Shown: one piece after another, positions 16,613 through 25,837 of the stretch
How the letters are laid out: every line of letters begins with the position of its first letter
Numbering within the stretch: position 1 is the stretch's first letter
Assembly (NCBI RefSeq): GCF_900090275.1
Contig: NZ_LT607755.1
Span: 2,604,001 to 2,668,000 of the forward strand
DNA: 64,000 nucleotides
Direction: 5' to 3'
Origin: Micromonospora zamorensis
Lineage (GTDB): Bacteria; Actinomycetota; Actinomycetes; Mycobacteriales; Micromonosporaceae
Notes under the pieces: model-generated
What the model was told of the DNA's origin: nothing
Seen by the model: the letters and a program-made list of their open reading frames with translations, nothing else
Database searches by the model: none
Position numbers and translations under genes: made by a program

Positions 16613-17821
16613 TCAGGGTTTCAGCGTGAAGCGGGTCCAGGTGGTCGCGTCCGTGGTGACGATCAGATGGTCCGGCTCGCCCGTCGACCCGTCGTCGCGC
16701 CCGAAGAGCCAGGCGTAGCCGGGCACCACACTGACCGACCCGACAACCGTGCCGTAATCACGCGCGACCGTGAAGCGCCGCCCGTCGTCCCGGCTGACCA
16801 GGAGCCGCGCGAGCTCGTTCGGCTCGGTGCCCCCGTTGGTGGTGATCGCGAGCAGGGAGCCGTCCGACCCCACCGTGAGGTCCCACGTCCGCTGCGGCAG
16901 GTCGGCACCGGTGTCCGTCCAGGTCTTCGCGCCGTCCGTGGTGTGCAGCAGCCGCATCCCGCCGCTCGTGGTCCGTGGCTCCGCCAGCGCGTACCCCTCC
17001 CGGTCGTCGAGCCCGACCACCGCTAGCACGTTCGCGTCGTCGCCCGCGTCCCAGGTGGTCCAGGTCGCGCCTCTGTCGGCGCTGCGGGCGACGGTCGACC
17101 CCGAGACGCCCCCCATCCGGTACACCGCCCAGATGGCGCCTCCGGCAGCGGGGTAGAGGCTGAACAGTGGACGCCACGAGGGTGCCGTGGTGAGGCGGTA
17201 CACGGTCCCGTTCGCCGGATCCACAGCGAGTGGTTCGGACAGTGGCTCACAACCGAACCCGCAGAAGACCGGCCGGGCCGTCGCCGGGAATCGGGGTACG
17301 GGAACGATCGCGGAATTCCCGTCCCGCCAGGTGCGACCGTAGTCGGTGGAGAGACGGGGCAGCCCGACGTCGCTCACCAGGTAGGACCGGTCACTGAGCA
17401 CGGAGACCTCGACGGGACCGGACGGTGTCGCGGTGCGGGAACTGGCCACACACCTGCTGCCCTGGAACCGGGCCGCGTCCCAGTCCGACCAGGTCCGGCC
17501 GCGGTCGCCGGTGTAGGCGAAGCGCACGACGCAGCCGTCCTCCGACACGTCGACGTCGACCCCTGACTCGGGCCCGGTCAGCGTGAAGTTGTCCCCGTGC
17601 ACGGGCGACGGTTGCGCGGGGACCACCGGGTCCGCGCCGTCCGCCCCCGCCACCAGCGGCAGGACCGCCAGCCCGGCCAGTGCGACCAGTGCAGCCGCCA
17701 CCATCGCGACCGACCGGTGTCGGCGGGACCGGGCGGTGGACCGCAGCGCGTCGAAGTGCGGTGGCGACACGGCCTCGGTCAGGGTGTTCATGTCGAACCC
17801 GGAGAACTCACGACCGGACAT
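16613..17821 (-). CDS. Membrane-anchored BNR/sialidase-like propeller protein
   Basis: A 402-aa protein with a cytoplasmic stretch of about 38 residues, one transmembrane helix (about 39-60, SVAMVAAALVALAGLAVLPL) and an extracytoplasmic propeller. Several BNR motifs are visible: YTGDRGRTWSDW, STDYGRTWRDG, SADRGATWTTW, TTDGAKTWTDT and SRDDGRRFT. No sialidase catalytic residues are evident, so it is better seen as a ligand-binding or sensor protein. Its start overlaps the end of the ECF sigma factor gene by 14 bases, implying co-translation. It may take the place of an anti-sigma factor; no zinc anti-sigma motif is present. Confidence 0.8.
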   Translation of the reverse strand: MSGREFSGFDMNTLTEAVSPPHFDALRSTARSRRHRSVAMVAAALVALAGLAVLPLVAGADGADPVVPAQPSPVHGDNFTLTGPESGVDVDVSEDGCVVRFAYTGDRGRTWSDWDAARFQGSRCVASSRTATPSGPVEVSVLSDRSYLVSDVGLPRLSTDYGRTWRDGNSAIVPVPRFPATARPVFCGFGCEPLSEPLAVDPANGTVYRLTTAPSWRPLFSLYPAAGGAIWAVYRMGGVSGSTVARSADRGATWTTWDAGDDANVLAVVGLDDREGYALAEPRTTSGGMRLLHTTDGAKTWTDTGADLPQRTWDLTVGSDGSLLAITTNGGTEPNELARLLVSRDDGRRFTVARDYGTVVGSVSVVPGYAWLFGRDDGSTGEPDHLIVTTDATTWTRFTLKP

Positions 17822-18362
17822 CGATCCTCCCGGTTTCCGTAGCGTCGGAGGCGCACTTGGTGCCAGTGCTGGTGGCGTCGGAGGTGTCGGTGTCGGCGAG
17901 CAGCGCCGCCAGGGCGACCCGGCCCCGCGACAGCCGGGACTTCACCGTGCCTGACGAGACGCCCAGCGTGGCCGCGACCTCGTCCACCGGCAGGTCGACG
18001 AGGTAGTGCAGAGCCAGGGCGTGCCGCTGCCCCTCCGGCAGCACACGCAGGGCGGCGAGCAGGGCGAGGTGCTCCGGGGAGTGGTCGGCGACAGCCGGCG
18101 GCGGGCCGATGCGGCGCAGCAACCCGTCGAGCACCCGGCGGCGGCGGTACCGGCTGCGGGCCCAGTTCACCGCGACCCGGCGCAACCACGCCTCCGGGTT
18201 CTCCAGCGCGGCGAAGCGCCGTGGGGACACCAGCGCCCGGGTGAACGCCTCCTGGACCGCTTCCTGCGCCTCGGTCAGGTCGCCGGTCACCGCGTACAGC
18301 TGGACCACCAGGCGTCGGAAACAGCCGGCGTACAGCTCGGAGATCAGATCACCGTCGGACAC
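17808..18362 (-). CDS. ECF sigma factor, SigE-like family
   Basis: A 184-aa sigma factor. Region 2 covers ISELYAGCFRRLVVQLYAVTG to NPEAWLRRVAVNWARSRYRR; region 4 contains LRVLPEGQRHALALHYL and the recognition helix VDEVAATLGVSSGTVKSRLS. There is no region 3, as in all ECF factors. The GTG at 18362 has AAGGGGGG at proper spacing; another GTG six bases earlier overlaps that site. GGAACC on the minus strand at 18408-18413 looks like an ECF -35 box and could mean autoregulation, but no matching -10 at 16-17 bp is obvious. It is co-translated with a membrane-anchored BNR protein. Confidence 0.88.
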   Translation of the reverse strand: MSDGDLISELYAGCFRRLVVQLYAVTGDLTEAQEAVQEAFTRALVSPRRFAALENPEAWLRRVAVNWARSRYRRRRVLDGLLRRIGPPPAVADHSPEHLALLAALRVLPEGQRHALALHYLVDLPVDEVAATLGVSSGTVKSRLSRGRVALAALLADTDTSDATSTGTKCASDATETGRIDVRS

Positions 18363-18479
18363 CGTCACCCCCCTTCTCCACCACTCCCACCAACGGGCCG
18401 GGAAGAAGGTTCCGGTGGCCGGCCAGAATATGTGGCCCGGTGATATTCGGCTGTCGGTGCGGCACGCGTACCGCTCAGA

Positions 18480-18995
18480 ATGTCGGCCATGGCGAGAGCG
18501 CACGTTCTGGCGAAGGTCGAGGCCGATCTGCGGCGGGGGCACGTCCACCCCGCGATGCAGCGCCTGGCGAGCCTGAACGCCGCGTACCCCGACGACCTGG
18601 AGCTGCGCGCCCGCCGTGCCGCCCTCTACCGGCAGGTGGGCAACGTGGCCGAGGCTGGGCGGTGGGGGTTCCTCACCGAGGACGCCAGCGCGCAGGAGAT
18701 CGCCGCGTTCGAGCGGTCCTACCCGAGTGCCTGGCAACGTGTGCGCCTGCTGACGGTGACCCCCGACCCCACCGACCGGCTCGGGCCGGTGGCGGGTGCG
18801 CGGCTCGGCCGGCTGGCCGAGCAGGCCGAGCGGGAAGGCCCCGCCCCGGTCACCTGGACCGAGGCCGGCCCCCGGCCGGAGGAGCACAGCTCACGGTGGG
18901 ACGCGCTGGGCTGCCTGGTCGCAGGGCTGACCGGTCTGGTCCTGGTGGCGCTCACCGTCGTCGGCCTGATCACCGTGCTCCGCTGGGCGTGGTAG
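18480..18995 (+). CDS. DUF6584 family protein, C-terminal membrane anchor
   Basis: A 171-aa protein. Residues 1-60 resemble a tetratricopeptide-like helical unit (LRRGHVHPAMQRLASLNAAYPDDLELRARRA is spread over residues 18-48), followed by a DUF6584 pattern and a single C-terminal transmembrane helix (about 148-170, LVAGLTGLVLVALTVVGLIT). Family function is unknown. It is divergent from the ECF sigma gene, with 117 bases between them. Confidence 0.65.
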   Translation: MSAMARAHVLAKVEADLRRGHVHPAMQRLASLNAAYPDDLELRARRAALYRQVGNVAEAGRWGFLTEDASAQEIAAFERSYPSAWQRVRLLTVTPDPTDRLGPVAGARLGRLAEQAEREGPAPVTWTEAGPRPEEHSSRWDALGCLVAGLTGLVLVALTVVGLITVLRWAW

Positions 18996-19160
18996 GCAAG
19001 CGGAGCAGTCGTGGCAGGAGCGTCCGCCCGCGCTGCCCGCATCGGGCGTTCTACCCCGAACCGGGCGCGCACGTCACGCCTACGGCATAGCGTCACGGGG
19101 GCGGGACCACCGCCGTTCCGCCGGCGGACCGGCGGTCACGTCCACCGGAAGGGACCAGGC

Positions 19161-20111
19161 ATGACCCGGATCGACAGTGTGCTCCTGCCCGAGCTGGACG
19201 GGCCGGTGCCGGCGACGCTGCCGAGCGCCCTGGGCCTGCTGAGCCTGGCGCTGGGCGTGGGCGCCCTGGTCGCGCCCGGACCTGTCGCGCGACTGACCGG
19301 GGTGGACGACTCCCCGTCCGCGCGGGCCGTGCTCCCGGCCGTGGGCCTCCGGGAGTTGGGCAGCGCCGCCGGCCTGCTCAGCGGCCGTCGCCCCGCCGGC
19401 TGGGCCTGGAGCCGGGTGGCCGGCGACGTCATGGACCTGACCCTGCTCGGGAGGGCACTCGCGGACCGCAGCGGTGAACGACGCCGCCGGGTCGCGCTGA
19501 GCACCCTCGCGATCGCCGGCATCACCGCCGTCGACGTGCTCTCCGCCGTGCGGATCGGGCGGGCCCAACGGGCCCGGGCCCGGATGATCCGGATGGAGAT
19601 CGCCGTGACCGTCAACCGTTCACCCGCCGAGGCGTACCGGTTCTGGCGGGACATGGAGAACCTTCCCCGGTTCATGGCGCACCTGGAGTCCGTACGCGCC
19701 GACGACCTGCGCCGCTCGCACTGGATCGCTCGTGGCCCGGCCGGCCACCGCGTCGAGTGGGACGCCGAGATCATCGACGACCAGCCGAACAAGTCGATCA
19801 CCTGGCGTTCGCTGCCGGGCACCCGGGTGCCGAACGCCGGGCGGGTCCGGTTCGTGCCCGCACCCGGTGACCGGGGCACCGAGGTCCGGGTCGAGCTGCG
19901 GTACGCGCCTCCGGCCGGCGCGCTCGGGCGGGTGGTGGCGAAGCTCTTCGGCGAGGAGCCCGAGCAGCAGGTCCGCGACGACCTGCGCCGGTTCAAGCAG
20001 GTGTTGGAGACCGGCGAGGTGGTCCGCTCCGAGGGCAGCCCCAACGGCATCTCCGTACGCCAGCAGGCCATGCAGCGTCCCGCCCAGCCGCTGCCGTCGT
20101 CGCGCCGCTGA
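19161..20111 (+). CDS. SRPBCC/cyclase-like protein with N-terminal membrane domain
   Basis: A 316-aa protein. The first 130 residues hold about three to four hydrophobic helices (for example LGLLSLALGVGALVAPGPVA and STLAIAGITAVDVLSAV) resembling DUF4267-like membrane modules. Residues about 148-290 are a START/SRPBCC domain: VNRSPAEAYRFWRDMENLPRF and later SITWRSLPGTRVPNAGRVRF. Such proteins are often annotated cyclase/dehydrase and bind hydrophobic ligands. ATG at 19161 has GGAAGGGA upstream. It is followed after 28 bases by a zinc alcohol dehydrogenase, a pair seen together in many actinomycetes and probably an operon. Confidence 0.82.
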   Translation: MTRIDSVLLPELDGPVPATLPSALGLLSLALGVGALVAPGPVARLTGVDDSPSARAVLPAVGLRELGSAAGLLSGRRPAGWAWSRVAGDVMDLTLLGRALADRSGERRRRVALSTLAIAGITAVDVLSAVRIGRAQRARARMIRMEIAVTVNRSPAEAYRFWRDMENLPRFMAHLESVRADDLRRSHWIARGPAGHRVEWDAEIIDDQPNKSITWRSLPGTRVPNAGRVRFVPAPGDRGTEVRVELRYAPPAGALGRVVAKLFGEEPEQQVRDDLRRFKQVLETGEVVRSEGSPNGISVRQQAMQRPAQPLPSSRR

Positions 20112-20139
20112 CCGTCCACGCATCCGAAAGGGACCGACC

Positions 20140-21312
20140 ATGAAGGCCACCGCCTGGATGGGCACCGACAGCGTCAAGGTGATCGACGTGCCCGACCCGA
20201 AGATCATGAACGCCCGGGACGCGGTCGTCCGGATCACCACCACCGCGATCTGCGGCTCCGACCTGCACCTCTACCACGGCTACATCCCGGCGATGCGCAA
20301 GGGCGACATCCTCGGCCACGAGTTCATGGGCGAGGTGGTCGAGGTGGGCCCGGAGGTCCGTAACCTGAAACCGGGCGACCGCGTGGTGGTGCCGTTCCCG
20401 ATCGCCTGCGGGCACTGCTCGTCCTGCCAGCGCGGCCTCTATTCGGTCTGCGAGAACTCCAACCCCAACGCCGGCATCGCCGAGAAGATCATGGGGCACT
20501 CGCCGGCCGGCATCTTCGGCTACTCCCACCTGCTCGGCGGCTACGCCGGCGGCCAGGCCGAGTACGCCCGGGTGCCGTTCGCCGACATCGGCCCGCTTAA
20601 GGTGCCCGACGAGGTCAGCGACGACCAGGCGGTCATGCTCGCCGACGTGTTCCCGACCGGCTACATGGGCGCCGAGATGTGCGACATCAAACCCGGTCAG
20701 GTCATCGCGATCTGGGGCGCCGGGCCCGTCGGGCTGCTCGCCGCGGCCAGCGCCCGGCTGCTCGGCGCGGAGCGGGTGATCGTCATCGACCGGTTCCCGT
20801 ACCGGTTGCGGCTGGCCGAGGAGCACACCGGCGCCGAGACGATCAACTACGAGCAGGCCGACGTGCTGGACACCCTCAACGAGATGACCGCCGGCCGGGG
20901 GCCCGACGCGTGCATCGACGCGGTCGGCCTGGAAGGCCACCACGGCAACGCCGCCATGTACGCGTACGACCGGGCGAAGCAGGTCGCCCGGGTCGAGACG
21001 GAACGGCCGTTCGCCCTGCGCCAGGCGATCCTCGCCTGCCGCTCGGGTGGGGTGGTCTCGGTCGTCGGCGCGTACGGCGGCTTCGTCGACAAGTTCCCGA
21101 TGGGCGCGTTCATGAACCGCTCACTGGTCATGCGGACCGGTCAGTGCCACGTCCAGCGCTACACGCGGCCGCTGCTGGAGCGCATCCAGCGCGGCGAGAT
21201 CGACCCGAGCTTCATCGTCAGCCACCGCATGCCGCTGCGCGACGCCCCGAAGGGCTACAAGATCTTCCAGAAGAAGCAGGACGACTGTACGAAGGTGCTG
21301 CTCAAGGTCTGA
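20140..21312 (+). CDS. Zinc-dependent alcohol dehydrogenase (formaldehyde dehydrogenase-like)
   Basis: A 390-aa medium-chain dehydrogenase. Catalytic zinc ligands: Cys38 in AICGSDLHLYHG and His60-Glu61 in GHEFMGEVVEVGPEV. Structural zinc cysteines are at 90, 93, 96 and 104 in CGHCSSCQRGLYSVC. The NAD-binding GAGPVGLLAAASARLLGA follows. The insertion around PAGIFGYSHLLGGYAGGQAEY and length match the glutathione-independent formaldehyde dehydrogenase-like subgroup, so the substrate may be an aldehyde or its adduct; real specificity is unknown. Start ATG follows GAAAGGGA. It is the second gene of an operon with the SRPBCC protein. A hairpin at 21359-21389 may end the transcript. Confidence 0.88.
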   Translation: MKATAWMGTDSVKVIDVPDPKIMNARDAVVRITTTAICGSDLHLYHGYIPAMRKGDILGHEFMGEVVEVGPEVRNLKPGDRVVVPFPIACGHCSSCQRGLYSVCENSNPNAGIAEKIMGHSPAGIFGYSHLLGGYAGGQAEYARVPFADIGPLKVPDEVSDDQAVMLADVFPTGYMGAEMCDIKPGQVIAIWGAGPVGLLAAASARLLGAERVIVIDRFPYRLRLAEEHTGAETINYEQADVLDTLNEMTAGRGPDACIDAVGLEGHHGNAAMYAYDRAKQVARVETERPFALRQAILACRSGGVVSVVGAYGGFVDKFPMGAFMNRSLVMRTGQCHVQRYTRPLLERIQRGEIDPSFIVSHRMPLRDAPKGYKIFQKKQDDCTKVLLKV

Positions 21313-21358
21313 CCGACGGTCAGGTCTGCCGGCGGGGGAGTGCCTCGCGCGCTGCCTG

Positions 21359-21389
21359 TGGAGCTGATGTCGTAAACGATTCAGCTCCA
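21359..21389 (+). terminator. Hairpin downstream of the alcohol dehydrogenase gene
   Basis: TGGAGCTGA (21359-21367) pairs perfectly with TCAGCTCCA (21381-21389), 47 bases after the stop codon. No T-run follows. The remaining space up to 21581 shows no gene. Confidence 0.45.
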
Positions 21390-21581
21390 TAGGAGCCGAC
21401 CACCACCGCAGCTCGCCCTGCGCGCGCGACGTGACTGGCATGTTTTGTGAGGCCCCGCCCGCCGATGGCGGGGAGTCCTGATCCGAGCGTGACCCCGTTT
21501 GTGGCCAGGGAGCCGGGGAACTCGCCCCGTTCGTCCGCAGGCAGGCCTGACGGCATGTCGAGGAGACCGAAGGAGCGGAGC

Positions 21582-21968
21582 ATGGAGTACGAGCAGATGA
21601 TCGCCACGGTACGACAGCGCGCTGGTCTCGGTGAGAACGAGGCAGTGCGGTCCGTGCAGGCCGTCCTGTCGGTGCTCGGTGAACGGCTCGCCGGACGGGA
21701 GGCCGACAACCTGGCGGCACAGCTACCGGAGCGGTTGAGCGGGTCCGTCACTCGCAATCCGGAGGGCCGTCGGTGGGATGTTGGCGAGTTCCTGAAGAAG
21801 GTCGGGGACCGCGAGCAGGTCGCGAACGCGGACCATGTGCGTCAACACGCCCAGGCGGTGCTGCGTACCGTCGCCGAGGCGCTCGACGACGACGAGCGAC
21901 ACGACCTGCTCGCCCAGCTTCCCGGCGGCATCACCGATCTCTTCGGTGTTCCCACCCCGCGAGGCTGA
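21582..21968 (+). CDS. DUF2267 protein
   Basis: A 128-aa protein made of the DUF2267 repeat pair: MEYEQMIATVRQRAGLGENE then AVLSVLGERLAGREADNLAAQLP, and in the second half AVLRTVAEALDDDERHDLLAQLP. These helical proteins are common in actinomycetes and other bacteria; their role is unknown. ATG at 21582 has AAGGAGCGG upstream. A second DUF2267 protein with a different N-terminus is encoded at 54220. Confidence 0.82.
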   Translation: MEYEQMIATVRQRAGLGENEAVRSVQAVLSVLGERLAGREADNLAAQLPERLSGSVTRNPEGRRWDVGEFLKKVGDREQVANADHVRQHAQAVLRTVAEALDDDERHDLLAQLPGGITDLFGVPTPRG

Positions 21969-21998
21969 GCCCCGCACGGATCGGGCCACCCGGGGCGC

Positions 21999-23477
21999 TC
22001 ACGGGATGGGCCACTCGTGCACCGGTCGGTTGCTGTGCATCAGGTCCACGTAGTGGCGGACCACCTCGCGCAGCGCCTCCGGCCGGTCCAGGTGGTCGGC
22101 GGACTCCAGTCGGTGCAGCGTCTCCACCTGCCAGGTCGCGCCGTTGCGACTGGTCAGGCAGCGCTGCTCGATGACGCCGAGCAGCCGGTCGCGCTCGGCC
22201 GGGTCGAGCCCCCACCGGTCCAGACCGTGATGCGCCATCGGCAACAACCGGCGCAGCACCAGCTCGGTCACCGGCAGGTAGCCGAGGCCCGGCCAGAACA
22301 CCTGCGCGTCGATGCCGTGCCGGGCGCAGCTGGTGAAGTTTTCCTCGGCGGCGCTGAACGACATCTGTGACCACAGTGGCCGGTCCGATTCGGCGAGGGC
22401 GCGGACCAGTCCGAAGTAGAAGGCGCCGTTGGCGATGGTGTCCAGCACGGTCGGGCCGGCGGGCAGCACCCGGTTTTCCACCCGCAGGTGCGGTCGGCCG
22501 CGCGACACGTCGTACACCGGGCGGTTCCACCGGTAGACGGTGCCGTTGTGCAGGCGCAGCTCGGCGAGACTGGGCACCTCACCGGCCGCAAGGGCCTGCG
22601 TCGGGTCCTCCGGGTCGCAGACCGGCAGCAGCGCCGGGAAGTAGCGCACGTTCTCCTCGAACAGGTCGAACACGTTGGTGATCCAACGTTCGCCGAACCA
22701 GACCCTGGGGCGTACCCCCTGGGCTTTGATCTCTTCCGACCGAGTGTCGGTGGCCTGCTGGAACAGTGGGATGCGGGTCTCTCGCCACAGCTCCCGGCCG
22801 AAGAACAGCGGCGAGTTCGCGCCGACCGCGACCTGGATGCCCGCGATCGCCTGGGCGGCGTTCCAGTAGTCGGCGAACTGGGCCGGGCTGACCTGCAGAT
22901 GGAACTGGGTGCTGGTGCAGGCCGCCTCGGGGGTGATCGTGTCGGCGGTGACGGCCAGCCGCTCCACGCCGCTGATGGCGATCGGCAGATCCTCACCGCG
23001 GGCCGCGAAGATCTGCTCGTTGAGCAGCTTGTAGCGGGGGTTGGCCGAGAGCGTCTCGGCGGTCAGGTGCTCCGGGCGCAGTGTTGGCAGAATGCCGATC
23101 ATGACCATGTGGGCGCCGATCGCCCGGGCCTTCACCTCAGCGGCGTTGAGGCTGGCCCGAACGTACTCCTCGAAGTCGGCGGTGCCGGTGCCGGTCAACC
23201 GGCGCGGCGGCACGTTGATCTCGACGTTGAACTGGCCCAACTCGGTCTGGAAGCTCGGATCGGCGATGGCCGCCAGCACGTCGGCGTTGCGCATCGCCGG
23301 ATTCGACGCCTCGTCGACGAGGTTCAGCTCGATCTCCACGCCGGTCAGCGGGCGGTCCACGTCGAAACGGGACTCGCGCAGCATCTCGGCGAAGACGTCC
23401 AGGCAGCGGCGGACCTTGTCGCGATAACGGGCCCGGTCTTCTCGACTGAAGGTTCGTACGCCGACGTCCTCGCCCAT
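21999..23477 (-). CDS. Glutamate-cysteine ligase family (GCS2) enzyme
   Basis: A 492-aa ATP-dependent carboxylate-amine ligase of the GCS2 group. VGVRTFSREDRARYRDKV is followed by the substrate-binding GVEIELNLVDE, then GQFNVEINVPP and CTSTQFHLQVSP, the latter being the conserved HxQ core of these enzymes. The length and C-terminal part (VLRRLLPMAHHGLDRWG) match proteins annotated as glutamate-cysteine ligase in actinomycetes. Because these organisms make mycothiol rather than glutathione, the true product may be another gamma-glutamyl compound. ATG at 23477 follows AAGGTGG; two GTG codons just upstream are alternative starts. Confidence 0.82.
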   Translation of the reverse strand: MGEDVGVRTFSREDRARYRDKVRRCLDVFAEMLRESRFDVDRPLTGVEIELNLVDEASNPAMRNADVLAAIADPSFQTELGQFNVEINVPPRRLTGTGTADFEEYVRASLNAAEVKARAIGAHMVMIGILPTLRPEHLTAETLSANPRYKLLNEQIFAARGEDLPIAISGVERLAVTADTITPEAACTSTQFHLQVSPAQFADYWNAAQAIAGIQVAVGANSPLFFGRELWRETRIPLFQQATDTRSEEIKAQGVRPRVWFGERWITNVFDLFEENVRYFPALLPVCDPEDPTQALAAGEVPSLAELRLHNGTVYRWNRPVYDVSRGRPHLRVENRVLPAGPTVLDTIANGAFYFGLVRALAESDRPLWSQMSFSAAEENFTSCARHGIDAQVFWPGLGYLPVTELVLRRLLPMAHHGLDRWGLDPAERDRLLGVIEQRCLTSRNGATWQVETLHRLESADHLDRPEALREVVRHYVDLMHSNRPVHEWPIP

Positions 23478-23626
23478 GGTCACCACCTTGTCACCGCTGG
23501 TCCCCCCTAACCTCGCACGTCCGGGGCGGGCGGGGAAAGACCCGATGGTCCCTTCCTACCCACCTGCCCGCCCTGATAGCCCAGTCAGGCCGCCCCGATA
23601 GCATTGCGGCCCTGAGAGGTGGTGGC

Positions 23627-23971
23627 GTGCGGATGCGCGAGAAGGTGACCCGGTTGTTCGTCGCGGCGGCGATCGCCGAGGCCTGCTCCTGGCTGGCCCT
23701 GCTGGTCGGCATGCTGGTCAAGTACGGCCCGCCGGACAACGAGCTGGGTGTCAAGATCTTCGGGCCGATCCACGGCGGCCTCTTCGTCGCGTACGCCCTG
23801 CTGGTGCTGGCCGTGGCCCGGCTGCGCCGGTGGAGCCTGCTGGCCACGGCGGTGGCTCTGGCCAGCGCGGTGCCGCCGTTCGCCACCCTGGCCTTCGAGC
23901 GTTGGGCCCGCCGCCGGGGGATGCTCGGCGTCGACCGCCAACCGGCCCGCGAGCCCGCCCCGGTCGGCTGA
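23627..23971 (+). CDS. DUF3817 membrane protein
   Basis: A 114-aa protein with three transmembrane helices: about residues 9-32, 44-64 and 68-88. The pattern RLFVAAAIAEACSWLALLVG followed by IFGPIHGGLFVAYALLVL is characteristic of DUF3817. GTG at 23627 follows GAGAGGTGG; the ATG six bases later is possible. An 18-base duplication spans its stop codon. Confidence 0.8.
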   Translation: MRMREKVTRLFVAAAIAEACSWLALLVGMLVKYGPPDNELGVKIFGPIHGGLFVAYALLVLAVARLRRWSLLATAVALASAVPPFATLAFERWARRRGMLGVDRQPAREPAPVG

Positions 23972-23997
23972 GCCGCCAACCCGCCCCGGTCGGCTGA
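23954..23997. repeat. 18-bp duplication spanning a stop codon (DUF3817 gene)
   Basis: CCCGCCCCGGTCGGCTGA occurs at 23954-23971 and again at 23980-23997. The first copy ends in the stop codon of the DUF3817 gene. Confidence 0.7.
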
Positions 23998-24021
23998 CCC
24001 GCCGGCCGCCTGCCTGAGCGG

Positions 24022-24561
24022 TCAGGTCAGCGCGGAGCAGGCCACGACGCCGGCCAGCAGCAGCGCGCCCAGGAACGCCTGCAACAGCAGCGGCGGCCCG
24101 AGGTGCGACCAGAGAGTCGCGGTACGCGGGGTCAGCAGCTGCCCGGTCGTGAGGTTGACGATCCGCTCGATCCGGGGCGGCAGCTCCGGGTCTCGCTGCG
24201 GGCGCAGCGTGAGCTGCACCTGGTCCGCCGGGTGCAGGGCGCTCTGCGGCAGGTGACCGTGCAGCTCCACCTCGCAGAGCTGCCCTGCGGTGTTACGCAG
24301 TCGCACCGGCGTGACCAGATATTCCGGACCCTGCTTCAACTGCTTCCAGCGCCGGCGGGTGCCGCCACCGCCGAAGGAGAAGAGCGAGCGCAGCAGCAGG
24401 GCGGGCAGCCGCGCGAACGCCGCCGCCGCGAGCACCGCCACCAGCACCGGCTGCCCGATGCGCACCTCGCGCGTGTAGCCGTCGAGCAGGCGGATCAACC
24501 GCCCGGTGACGATGCGCTCCGTCGGGTGCACGATCCGTCGGGTTTCAAGTCCGCTGTCCAT
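24022..24561 (-). CDS. Membrane-associated protein of unknown function
   Basis: A 179-aa protein starting MDSGLETRRIVHP; an ATG 30 bases earlier is a possible alternative. Two hydrophobic stretches frame it: about residues 36-55 (PVLVAVLAAAAFARLPALLL) and 157-176 (LLLQAFLGALLLAGVVACSA). The middle is a charged, beta-rich domain (YLVTPVRLRNTAGQLCEVEL), and has a Gly/Arg patch GGGGTRRRWK. No family recognised. It is divergent from the Vms1-like gene. Confidence 0.6.
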   Translation of the reverse strand: MDSGLETRRIVHPTERIVTGRLIRLLDGYTREVRIGQPVLVAVLAAAAFARLPALLLRSLFSFGGGGTRRRWKQLKQGPEYLVTPVRLRNTAGQLCEVELHGHLPQSALHPADQVQLTLRPQRDPELPPRIERIVNLTTGQLLTPRTATLWSHLGPPLLLQAFLGALLLAGVVACSALT

Positions 24562-24712
24562 TCCCACCACCGAGAGTCCGCATGTGTTCACAGATCGTAT
24601 CGACGTCCTCAGTTGAACGACGTGAATGAAACCTGGTCACGGGCTCACGGCCACGAGGTGACATCCCGGGCGACCCGGGTAAGCGGGGGGCCGAGCTGGA
24701 AAGGGGTCGAGC

Positions 24713-25837
24713 ATGCAGCTGTCCTTCCTGCGCCCGCTCTACGACCGTCCCGGGCCGTGGTGCTCGGTGTATCTGGACGCCTCCGCGGACACGGAGGACG
24801 CCCATCCCGCCCTGGACCTACGCTGGCGCGCCCTGGAGCGCCGGCTGATGGAACAGGGAGCCGACGAGGCGAGCATCGCCGCTTTGGACCGGGTGATCCG
24901 TGGCCACGACCCGATGGTCGGGGACTACGGTCTGGCGGTCTTCGCCAGTCACGGCCGGGTGGTGCTCTCCGAGTACCTGTCCGCGCCACCACTGCGCGAT
25001 CTGGCCAGTTTCGCGCCGCTTCCGCACGTGATGCCGTTGCTCGCCCAGCGGGGCGAACAGGTGGCCTGGGTGCGGGTGCTAGCCGACCGGCTGGGCGCCG
25101 ACGCGATGGCGGTCAGCGCCGGCGGGGTGCCCCGGCGGGCGCACGTCGCCGGCCGGGACGAGTTCCCGCTGCGGCGCGCGAAGCCCGGCGGGTGGTCCCA
25201 GTCGCGTTATCAGCGGGCGGCCATGGAAGCGTGGCACCAGAACGCTGGCGACGTGACAGCGGCGACCGTGGACCTGGCCGACCGTGTCGGCGCGGACGTG
25301 GTGGTCGTCGCCGGTGACGTCCGGGCGACCGGAATGATCGCCGCCCAGATGCCGGAGCGGTGGCAGGACCTCGTGGTCCGCACGGACGCCGGGTCCCGGG
25401 CCGGTGGCGCCGACCAGACGATGCTGGACGACCTCACCGTGCAGACCATCGCGGAGGTCGCCGATCAACGGATCAGCGCCGCGCTGGACAGGTTCGGTGT
25501 GCAGGAGGACGTGGGCGGCGGGCTCGACGCGGTCGTCTCGGCCCTGCAACGCAACCAGGTGGACACCATGATCATCGTGGACGACCCGTCGGCCAACGGC
25601 GAGCTGTGGATCGGCGCAGAGCCGACCGAGATCGCCGTCGACCCGGGGCAGCTGGCCGCGATGTCGGTGACCGACCCGCAGCGGGTACGCGCCGACGCGG
25701 CACTCGTCCGGGCACTCGTCGGCACCGACGCGGCGCTGACCGTGCTGGGCCCCGAGGAGGCGCCCGAGCTCACCGACGGCGTCGGCGCGGTGCTGCGCTA
25801 CGTCGACCCCAGCACACCGGGGCGCGAGAATGGCTGA
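24713..25837 (+). CDS. Vms1/Rf1-like protein (bacterial eRF1-type release factor homologue)
   Basis: A 374-aa protein of the baeRF/Vms1 group, related to eukaryotic eRF1 and the ribosome-quality-control factor Vms1/ANKZF1. The hallmark motif GGWSQSRYQR is at residues 159-168, in the loop that in relatives reaches the peptidyl-transferase centre to release a stalled peptide. The C-terminal half (about 250-370) is the eRF1 domain-3-like fold with NQVDTMIIVDDPS. The start ATG follows GAAAGGGG. The last eight bases overlap the start of the following ThDP-enzyme gene, implying translational coupling; the link between these two functions is unexplained. Confidence 0.8.
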   Translation: MQLSFLRPLYDRPGPWCSVYLDASADTEDAHPALDLRWRALERRLMEQGADEASIAALDRVIRGHDPMVGDYGLAVFASHGRVVLSEYLSAPPLRDLASFAPLPHVMPLLAQRGEQVAWVRVLADRLGADAMAVSAGGVPRRAHVAGRDEFPLRRAKPGGWSQSRYQRAAMEAWHQNAGDVTAATVDLADRVGADVVVVAGDVRATGMIAAQMPERWQDLVVRTDAGSRAGGADQTMLDDLTVQTIAEVADQRISAALDRFGVQEDVGGGLDAVVSALQRNQVDTMIIVDDPSANGELWIGAEPTEIAVDPGQLAAMSVTDPQRVRADAALVRALVGTDAALTVLGPEEAPELTDGVGAVLRYVDPSTPGRENG

